Origin: Caballeronia concitans | Lineage (GTDB): Bacteria > Pseudomonadota > Gammaproteobacteria > Burkholderiales > Burkholderiaceae | Direction of reading: 5' to 3' | Assembly (NCBI RefSeq): GCF_001544615.1 | Contig: NZ_FCNV02000001.1 | Span: forward strand, 496,001 to 560,000 | DNA: 64,000 nt | Part shown: in pieces, positions 57,942 to 64,000 of the stretch | Layout: each line of letters opens with the position of its first letter | Position numbering within the stretch: position 1 is the stretch's first letter | Program-made: the position numbers and the translations under genes | Notes under the pieces: model-generated | What the model saw: only the letters and a program-made list of their open reading frames with translations | Database searches by the model: none | Told to the model about the DNA's origin: nothing

Positions 57942-58319
57942 ATGAAGCGTTATGGCGTGGAAGGCGGCAAGGGACAAGGCGGCGCGCATATGCCGTTCGC
58001 ACGCGCGGTCGAAGCCGATGGCTGGCTGTTCGTGTCGGGCCAGACGCCGATGCAGGACGGCGAGGTGATCAACGGCGGCATCGTCGAGCAATCGCACAAG
58101 GCGATTCAGAACGTGATCGCGATTCTGGAAGAAGCGGGGTACGGCACGGAACACGTCGTGCGCTGCGGCGTGTGGCTGGACGATCCGCGCGATTTCGCGT
58201 CGTTCAACAAGGTGTTCAAGGAGTACTTCGGCGCGAATCCGCCGGCGCGGGCTTGTGTCGTGTCGTCGATGGTGATCGATTGCAAGGTCGAGGTGGATTG
58301 CGTGGCTTATAAGAAGTAG
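57942..58319 (+). CDS. RidA/YjgF family reactive-imine deaminase
   Basis: 125 residues from ATG 57942 behind AGAGGAG. GWLFVSGQTPMQDGEVINGGIVEQSHKAIQNVIAILEEAG, and the substrate-binding Arg in PPARACVVSSMVIDCKVEVDC. RidA hydrolyses the 2-aminoacrylate-type enamines/imines released by PLP dehydratases, which suits the D-amino-acid deaminase in the cluster. 31 bases after the deacylase stop. Confidence 0.93.
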   Translation: MKRYGVEGGKGQGGAHMPFARAVEADGWLFVSGQTPMQDGEVINGGIVEQSHKAIQNVIAILEEAGYGTEHVVRCGVWLDDPRDFASFNKVFKEYFGANPPARACVVSSMVIDCKVEVDCVAYKK

Positions 58320-58336
58320 GGGTGTAATGTCGTTGG

Positions 58337-58363
58337 GGCTCTGCTTCAAAAGCAAGCAGAGCC
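58337..58363. terminator. 10-bp hairpin between convergent ridA and queF
   Basis: GGCTCTGCTT, seven-base loop, AAGCAGAGCC, perfectly paired, 17 bases after the ridA stop and 11 before the queF stop. Position fits a shared terminator, but neither side has a T-run, so it is either a weak terminator or an mRNA 3'-end stabiliser. Confidence 0.5.
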
Positions 58364-58374
58364 GCATCGTTCAT

Positions 58375-59199
58375 TCACTGCCGCGCCAACCGCGCATTAT
58401 CCGGCATCGGCAAATTGAAGTTCGTCCGAAACGGATTGATATCCAGCCCGCCGCGTCGCGTATAACGTGCATAAACCGCGAGCCTTTCCGGTTTGCACTC
58501 GCGCATGATGTCCATGAAAATGCGCTCGACGCATTGCTCATGGAAGCCGGTATGTTCGCGATAAGAAACGATATACCGCAGCAATCCCGCGTGATCGATC
58601 TGTCCGCCGTAATAGCGAATCTGCACGCTGCCCCAATCCGGCTGTCCCGTCACCGGGCAATTCGATTTCAACAGATTCGAAAACAGCGTCTCGTCGACAG
58701 GCGCTTCATCATGCGACGCCTTCAGCAACGACGGATCCGGCGCATAAACATCGCAGTCGAGATCGAGCCGGTCGAGCGACAAACCATCGAATTCTTCCAT
58801 CGCCAGCTTGCCGAAATCCGCCGGCGCGGTGAGCTGCACCGAAACCGTCGCGCCGCAAATCGCGGAGACATCGCGCTTGATGGCGGCGCGCACGTCGTCG
58901 ATGGAATCGAACGCTGTCTGCGCGAACGATCCAAGATACAGCTTGAACGACTTCGATTCCACGATATTCGGCGAATCCGCCGGCACGAAGAACGTCGCGA
59001 CCGCGAGCTGCGGCTTGCCGCGCCGGTTCAGCCACGACAGTTCGTAAGCGTTCCAGATGTCCGTGCCGAAGAACGGCAGCCGGTCCGCGACGCCGATCGC
59101 ATCGCGCGCGCGCTTGCGGTCGATGGGGAAGAGCAGCGCGGGATCGTACTGTTCGGTGTAGTTGACGGCCTTGCCGAGCGGAGATTGTTCGGGTGTCAT
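58375..59199 (-). CDS. queF: NADPH-dependent 7-cyano-7-deazaguanine reductase
   Basis: 274 residues from ATG 59199 ([20 protein letters not shown]). Last soluble step to preQ1 in queuosine synthesis. Long two-half (type II) QueF: the NADPH motif [12 protein letters not shown] is in the N-terminal half and the catalytic Cys in [19 protein letters not shown] in the C-terminal half; [23 protein letters not shown] follows. The start overlaps the 5'-nucleotidase stop by four bases. Confidence 0.96.
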   Translation of the reverse strand: MTPEQSPLGKAVNYTEQYDPALLFPIDRKRARDAIGVADRLPFFGTDIWNAYELSWLNRRGKPQLAVATFFVPADSPNIVESKSFKLYLGSFAQTAFDSIDDVRAAIKRDVSAICGATVSVQLTAPADFGKLAMEEFDGLSLDRLDLDCDVYAPDPSLLKASHDEAPVDETLFSNLLKSNCPVTGQPDWGSVQIRYYGGQIDHAGLLRYIVSYREHTGFHEQCVERIFMDIMRECKPERLAVYARYTRRGGLDINPFRTNFNLPMPDNARLARQ

Positions 59200-60107
59200 G
59201 ATGCGTTCGCTATGCCGCTGGGAACGTGGCCGGTCGCAGTCACGACACGAGCCGATTCGCAGTGGCGAATTTGATCGTCGAAGAAAAAGTCGGGTTCGAA
59301 TTCCCGCAGGAATTCGCCCTTGTCGAGACCGCCCAGGAACATCGCTTCGTCGATTTCGATGTCCCACGCCATCAGCGTCCGGATCGCGCGTTCGTGCGCG
59401 GGAGCGGAGCGCGCCGTGACGAGCGCGGTGCGAATGTGCATCGACGACGCCTTCTCGTTGTCGTCGGCAATGCGTTGCAGCTTGTTCAGCGCAGCGAGCA
59501 GCGGCTTCAGCGGCCCGCCCGGCAGCGGCAAATCCTTCTTGTCGATTTCATGGCCGACGAACGCCGACAAACCATCGGCCTGAAACACGCGCTCGGCTTC
59601 GTCGGAGAAGAGCACGGCGTCGCCGTCGAACGCAATGCGGATTTCATCAGCATAACGGCTCGCGGCGCGCGGCGTTTCCGGCAGCACGCGCGCGGAGGGA
59701 AAGCCGGCGGCGAGCGCGTCGCGGACATCGTCAGGATTCGCCGACAAAAATAGCGACGCGCGCAGCGGTTTCAAGTACGCAAACGGCGATCGGCCGCGCG
59801 TGAACACGCCGCGCTCGATCGCAAGTCCATGCTCGCGGCACGAATGGAACGCGCGCAGGCCGCTGATCGGATCGCTGCGCGACAGAATCACCACTTCGAC
59901 GCGCTGTTCATGCGCGTTCAGCGCAAGCAGCTTGCGAATGAGCCCGAACGCGACGCCCGGTTTCGCGGGCGTTTCGAGCCGCGTGCGCTGCAGCGCTTCG
60001 TAGCGCGCGAGATCGCCCATTTCGTAGACGCGGTTCTCCTCTTCGAAGTCGAAGAGCGCGCGCGACGAAATCGCGACGACGAGCTTGTCTTCGAGCGTGA
60101 AGGCCAT
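59196..60107 (-). CDS. Cytosolic 5'-nucleotidase (NT5C1-like family)
   Basis: 303 residues. Family of 5'-nucleotidases related to eukaryotic c[37 protein letters not shown] at the start, [60 protein letters not shown] (HAD-like acidic motif) and [23 protein letters not shown]. It dephosphorylates nucleoside monophosphates. Set between ilvA and queF on the same strand; the coupling with queF is probably only transcriptional. Confidence 0.88.
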   Translation of the reverse strand: MAFTLEDKLVVAISSRALFDFEEENRVYEMGDLARYEALQRTRLETPAKPGVAFGLIRKLLALNAHEQRVEVVILSRSDPISGLRAFHSCREHGLAIERGVFTRGRSPFAYLKPLRASLFLSANPDDVRDALAAGFPSARVLPETPRAASRYADEIRIAFDGDAVLFSDEAERVFQADGLSAFVGHEIDKKDLPLPGGPLKPLLAALNKLQRIADDNEKASSMHIRTALVTARSAPAHERAIRTLMAWDIEIDEAMFLGGLDKGEFLREFEPDFFFDDQIRHCESARVVTATGHVPSGIANAS

Positions 60108-60120
60108 CGGCGCGCGCCCT

Positions 60121-61644
60121 TTAAGCGAGGAACAGCTTGTAGACCGGATTCGAGCCTTCGTCCCACCACGGATAGCCGAGCGTCGCGAGGAAGCGCTCGA
60201 ACTCGGCGTTGTCCGACTGCGGCACCTGAATGCCGACGAGAATCGAGCTGTAATCCGCGCCCTGATTGCGATAGTGGAAGAGGCTGATGTTCCAGTCCGG
60301 CGCCATCGACGAGAGGAATTTCATCAGCGCGCCCGGCCGCTCGGGGAATTCGAAGCGCAACAGGCGCTCGTCCTGCGCGAGGGGCGAATGGCCGCCCACC
60401 ATGTAGCGGATGTGCTGCTTCGAGAGTTCGTCGTGGGACAGATCGACGGTTGCAAAGCCATGCTCGATGAACGACGACATCATCTGCGCCGTCTCGCCGC
60501 GCGACTTGATCTGCACGCCGACGAAGATGTGCGCGGCGCGCGCATCCGCGATGCGGTAATTGAACTCGGTCACGCTGCGATCGCCGACGAGTTCGCAGAA
60601 GCGCTTGAAGCTGCCGCGCTCTTCGGGAATCGTCACGGCGAACACGGCTTCGCGCGCCTCGCCGACTTCCGCGCGCTCCGCGACGAAGCGCATGCGGTCG
60701 AAATTCATGTTCGCGCCGGACGTGACGGCCACGAGCGTCTTGCCCTCGATGCCTTCGCGCTCCGCATACAGCTTCGCACCCGCCACCGCCAGCGATCCGG
60801 CCGGCTCGAGCACGCTGCGCGTGTCCTGGAAGACGTCCTTGATCGCGGCGCAGAGCGCGTCGGTATCGACGGTCAGCACTTCGTCGAGCAGTTCGCGGCA
60901 CAGGCGGAACGTCTCTTCGCCGACGAGCTTCACCGCCGTGCCGTCCGAAAACAGGCCGACTTCCGTGAGCGTGATGCGTTCGCCCGCCTTGATCGAGCGG
61001 CCCATCGCGCAGGAGTCCTCGGTCTGCACGCCGATTACCTTGATCTCCGGACGCACGGCCTTGACGTACGCGGCGACGCCCGCCGCCAGTCCGCCGCCGC
61101 CGATCGGCACAAAGATCGCGTGAATGGGGCCCTGATGCTGACGCAGAATTTCCATCGCGACGGTGCCTTGCCCGGCGATGACATCGGGATCGTCGAACGG
61201 ATGCACGAAGGTCAGGCCGCGCTCTTGCTGTAGCTCGACGGCGCGCGCGTAGGCGTCGCTGTACGATTCGCCCGCCAGCACCACTTCGACCGTCGGGCCG
61301 CCGTGCGTGCGGATCGCATCGATCTTGACTTGCGGCGTGGTCGTCGGCACCGCGATGACCGCGCGGCAGCCGAGGCGCGCCGCCGAGAGCGCCACGCCCT
61401 GCGCGTGATTGCCCGCCGACGCCGTGATCACGCCGCGCGCGAGCACGTCGGCGGGAAGATTCGCCATCTTGTTATAGGCGCCGCGAATCTTGAACGAGAA
61501 CACCGGCTGGTTGTCCTCGCGCTTCAGATAGACGGAGTTGCGCAGGCGCGCCGACAGGTTGCGGGCGGGCTCCAGCTCGCTTTCACGCGCGACATCGTAG
61601 ACGCGCGCGGTGAGCACTTTCTTCAGGTAGTCGGGATGGTTCAT
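60121..61644 (-). CDS. ilvA: Threonine ammonia-lyase, biosynthetic
   Basis: 507 residues from ATG 61644 (MNHPDYLKKVLTARVYDVA). PLP enzyme making 2-oxobutanoate for isoleucine. The PLP Lys is in QPVFSFKIRGAYNKM, the Gly-rich phosphate loop in PIGGGGLAAG, and SAGNHAQGVAL the substrate loop. The C-terminal ~180 residues hold two ACT-like domains (ERGSFKRFCELVGDRSVTEFNYR, ERPGALMKFLSSMAPDWNISLFHYRNQGAD) for Ile/Val control, so it is the biosynthetic, not the catabolic, type. Confidence 0.97.
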   Translation of the reverse strand: MNHPDYLKKVLTARVYDVARESELEPARNLSARLRNSVYLKREDNQPVFSFKIRGAYNKMANLPADVLARGVITASAGNHAQGVALSAARLGCRAVIAVPTTTPQVKIDAIRTHGGPTVEVVLAGESYSDAYARAVELQQERGLTFVHPFDDPDVIAGQGTVAMEILRQHQGPIHAIFVPIGGGGLAAGVAAYVKAVRPEIKVIGVQTEDSCAMGRSIKAGERITLTEVGLFSDGTAVKLVGEETFRLCRELLDEVLTVDTDALCAAIKDVFQDTRSVLEPAGSLAVAGAKLYAEREGIEGKTLVAVTSGANMNFDRMRFVAERAEVGEAREAVFAVTIPEERGSFKRFCELVGDRSVTEFNYRIADARAAHIFVGVQIKSRGETAQMMSSFIEHGFATVDLSHDELSKQHIRYMVGGHSPLAQDERLLRFEFPERPGALMKFLSSMAPDWNISLFHYRNQGADYSSILVGIQVPQSDNAEFERFLATLGYPWWDEGSNPVYKLFLA

Positions 61645-62170
61645 GCGGAAAATCGTGAGGCGAGCCGAAACGGCGCGAATTCGGGGCGAAAACATCAATG
61701 ATAGCCGCAAAGGGACGCATTTCCGGCTTTGCGGATTTCCGACCGTCCGCCCGGTCGATGAAAAGCACGTAAATGCGCGGATCGGCGTCCAAAAAAGGCG
61801 CGCAAATGCCCCTTCTGACTGATAGCGCCCGCGAACGGCGTTTTTCGCGATGGGTTAGAATTTCCTTTTACAAATCAGCAATCAGGATCGGCAGATGCAC
61901 TGGCAGCTTCGGATCGATACTCTGGCGCACGTTCCCCGCGAGCATCACGCCGCGGCCGAGCGGCACGCGCGCCATACGCGATCGTGGCGTTGATCTTGGG
62001 CACATCGAAGGCGTCGTCGTGAGCCTCGCCGTGTCGCCGTTACCCCGGCACATTCAGGCGATTCACCCGCTTTCGCAAGAAAAGTCTTATTCGAAAATCT
62101 GCGCCCCCACGCGCATCGTCGGCGTTTCCGTTTCCCGAAGCGCACACGCCGAACCACCGAACCGTCGAAC
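61645..62170. other. 526-base spacer between ilvA and the FAD dehydrogenase gene
   Basis: No convincing gene. Short frames exist on both strands: a 32-codon plus-strand frame beginning ATGCACTGG near 61895, and a minus-strand frame 61868-62053 ending in LPVHLPILIADL. None has a recognisable domain or good start signal. An AT-richer stretch at 61851-61890 could hold a promoter for the downstream gene. The spacer must contain the promoters of both divergent genes, and could hold a degraded gene or an unannotated RNA. Confidence 0.4.
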
Positions 62171-64000
62171 ATGAACGCACCTCAAGCCTTCGATCCGAAT
62201 GGCGCCCATGCCGCCTTGGCGCTCGATATCGAACCCCGTCTGCGCGAAATTCCGTATAACTACACGTCGTTTTCCGATCGCGAGATCGTCATGCGCCTGC
62301 TCGGCGACGAAGCCTGGGCCGCGCTCGACGAACTGCGCGCGGAACGCCGCACGGGCCGCTCGGCGCGCATGCTGTATGAAGTGCTCGGCGATATCTGGGC
62401 CGTGCGCCGCAATCCGTATCTGCAGGACGACCTGCTCGACAACCCGAAACGCCGCGCGCTGCTCGTCGAAGCGCTGAATCACCGGCTCGCGGAAATCGAG
62501 AAGCGCCGTCGCGCGGACCTGTCCGAGCACAGCGACGAAGCCGGCAGCCGCGAGCGCGCCGAGCGCGTGCAACTGCTGGTCGCCGCTGCGCGGCGCGCCG
62601 TCGATGACTTCGCCGCCGAGTTCGACCGCATGGCCGATCTGCGCCGCCGCGCATCGCGCGCGCTGGGCAGAGAGACGCAAAAGGACAACATTCGCTTCGA
62701 CGGCCTGTCGCGCGTATCGCATGTGACGGACGCGACCGACTGGCGCGTCGAGTATCCGTTCGTCGTGCTGACGCCGGACACCGAAAGCGAAATCGCCGGG
62801 CTCATCAAGGCGTGCTTCGAACTCGGCCTCACCGTGATTCCGCGCGGCGGCGGCACCGGCTACACGGGCGGCGCGATTCCGCTCACGCCGTTTTCCGCCG
62901 TCATCAACACGGAAAAGCTGGAGCAGCTCGGGCCGGTCGAGATGACGGATTTGCCGGGCGTCGATCACAAGGTCGCGACGATTTTCTCCGGCGCGGGCGT
63001 CGTCACGCGGCGCGTCACCGAAGCGGCCGAGCAGGCGGGCTTCGTGTTCGCCGTCGATCCGACTTCGCTCGATGCATCGTGCGTCGGCGGCAATGTCGCG
63101 ATGAACGCGGGCGGCAAGAAGGCGGTGTTGTGGGGCACGGCGCTCGACAACCTCGCGTGGTGGCGCATGGTCGATCCGGAAGGCAACTGGCTCGAAGTCA
63201 CGCGCCTGGATCACAACTGCGGCAAGATTCACGATGTCGAAGTGGCGCGCTTCCGGCTCGACTGGTTCGACGGCAATCGCGCGCCGGGCGAAAAGCTGAT
63301 CCGCACGGAAAGCCTCGATATCGCCGGCCGCACGTTCCGCAAGGAAGGGCTCGGCAAGGACGTGACCGACAAGTTCCTGTCCGGCCTGCCGGGCGTGCAG
63401 AAGGAAGGCTGCGACGGGCTCATCACGTCCGCGCGCTGGATTCTGCACAAGATGCCCGCGCATACGCGCACCGTCTGCCTCGAATTCTTCGGCCAGGCGC
63501 GCGACGCGATTCCGAGCATCGTCGAAATCAAGGACTATCTGTTCGAAACGTCGAAGCAGGGCGGCGCGATTCTCGCGGGCCTCGAGCATCTCGACGAGCG
63601 CTATCTGCGCGCGGTCGGTTACGCGACGAAGAGCAAGCGCAACGCGTTCCCGAAGATGGTGTTGATCGGCGATATCGTCGGCGACAACGCCGATGCCGTC
63701 GCGCACGCCACGTCCGAAGTCGTGCGCATGGCGAACGGCAAGAGCGGCGAAGGCTTCGTCGCGGTGAGCGCGGAGGCGCGCAAGCGCTTTTGGCTCGACC
63801 GCTCGCGCACGGCCGCCATCGCCAAGCACACGAACGCGTTCAAGATCAACGAAGACGTCGTGATCCCGCTCAATCGCATGGGCGAGTACACGGACGGGAT
63901 CGAGCGCATCAACATCGAACTGTCGATCAAGAACAAGCTGCAACTGCTCGACGCGCTCGAAACGTTCTTCCGCAACGGCAAGCTGCCGCTCGGCAAGAGC
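62171..64000 (+). CDS. Large FAD/FMN-linked dehydrogenase (GlcD/Dld-like, DUF3683 N-terminus), 3' end outside window
   Basis: 610 residues are visible from ATG 62171 with no stop before the window end. The N-terminal ~160 residues form a DUF3683-type region ([43 protein letters not shown]). Then comes a PCMH/VAO FAD-binding domain: [94 protein letters not shown]. The GlcD-type C-terminal domain begins about residue 430. Full proteins of this type run past 1,200 residues and end in iron-sulfur and CCG domains like GlcF. Probably a membrane-linked D-2-hydroxyacid (lactate/glycolate) dehydrogenase; the substrate is inferred. Confidence 0.88.
   Translation, partial: MNAPQAFDPNGAHAALALDIEPRLREIPYNYTSFSDREIVMRLLGDEAWAALDELRAERRTGRSARMLYEVLGDIWAVRRNPYLQDDLLDNPKRRALLVEALNHRLAEIEKRRRADLSEHSDEAGSRERAERVQLLVAAARRAVDDFAAEFDRMADLRRRASRALGRETQKDNIRFDGLSRVSHVTDATDWRVEYPFVVLTPDTESEIAGLIKACFELGLTVIPRGGGTGYTGGAIPLTPFSAVINTEKLEQLGPVEMTDLPGVDHKVATIFSGAGVVTRRVTEAAEQAGFVFAVDPTSLDASCVGGNVAMNAGGKKAVLWGTALDNLAWWRMVDPEGNWLEVTRLDHNCGKIHDVEVARFRLDWFDGNRAPGEKLIRTESLDIAGRTFRKEGLGKDVTDKFLSGLPGVQKEGCDGLITSARWILHKMPAHTRTVCLEFFGQARDAIPSIVEIKDYLFETSKQGGAILAGLEHLDERYLRAVGYATKSKRNAFPKMVLIGDIVGDNADAVAHATSEVVRMANGKSGEGFVAVSAEARKRFWLDRSRTAAIAKHTNAFKINEDVVIPLNRMGEYTDGIERINIELSIKNKLQLLDALETFFRNGKLPLGKS

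Overview
This is a GC-rich, densely packed chromosomal window whose gene content and gene order point to Burkholderia sensu lato (Burkholderiaceae, Betaproteobacteria), most like Caballeronia/Paraburkholderia. The support is the order kdsD-kdsC-lptC-lptA-lptB-rpoN-hpf-ptsN-hprK-rapZ, the order prs-tRNA-Gln-ispE-lolB, the group uvrA-MFS-ssb, a long mycobacterial-type LeuA, and an OmpC-type burkholderial porin. The genus is inferred from order and protein style; no database was searched. I see no IS element, prophage, CRISPR array or rRNA operon.

Layout. 1-10 kb: 5' part of rpoH (with a perfect CIRCE operator), a PagL-like lipid A deacylase, an NTF2-like protein, leuA with a structured leader, ybiB, a fumarylpyruvate hydrolase/isomerase pair followed by a LysE-type exporter, ftsY, rsmD and coaD. 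10-20 kb: a MASE1-like membrane protein, ferredoxin, hisC, pth, rplY, prs, tRNA-Gln(UUG), ispE, lolB, a TPR lipoprotein-operon partner, mutM and mutY. 20-30 kb: the rpoN/PTS-Ntr and Lpt/Kdo block, all on the minus strand (rapZ, hprK, ptsN, hpf, rpoN, lptB, lptA, lptC, kdsC, kdsD). 30-41 kb: KefB-type antiporter, apt, a LysE-family exporter, a DUF4743 Nudix protein, purU, a PerM/AI-2E family protein, uvrA, an MFS permease and ssb.

41.3-47 kb is the most distinctive part. Three consecutive NarL/RcsB-type response regulators are followed by a large membrane hybrid histidine kinase carrying PAS-PAS-HisKA-HATPase-degenerate receiver-receiver-HPt. Two of these four genes use TTG starts, the spacers are AT-richer than the surroundings, and they contain inverted and direct repeats. 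I infer a branched phosphorelay in which one kinase feeds several regulators. This is the best candidate here for an undescribed system.

47-58 kb is accessory: a LysR regulator, a porin, a CHRD protein, an alpha/beta hydrolase, an EcsC protein, an EmrB-type drug exporter with its MarR regulator and a perfect 14-bp palindromic operator, and a D-amino-acid catabolic cluster (deaminase, RpiR regulator, N-acyl-D-amino-acid deacylase, RidA). 58-64 kb: queF, a 5'-nucleotidase, ilvA, a 526-bp region without a convincing gene, and the start of a large FAD-linked dehydrogenase cut by the window end.

Nearly all long reading frames opposite or out of frame with these genes are codon-bias shadows and were left out.
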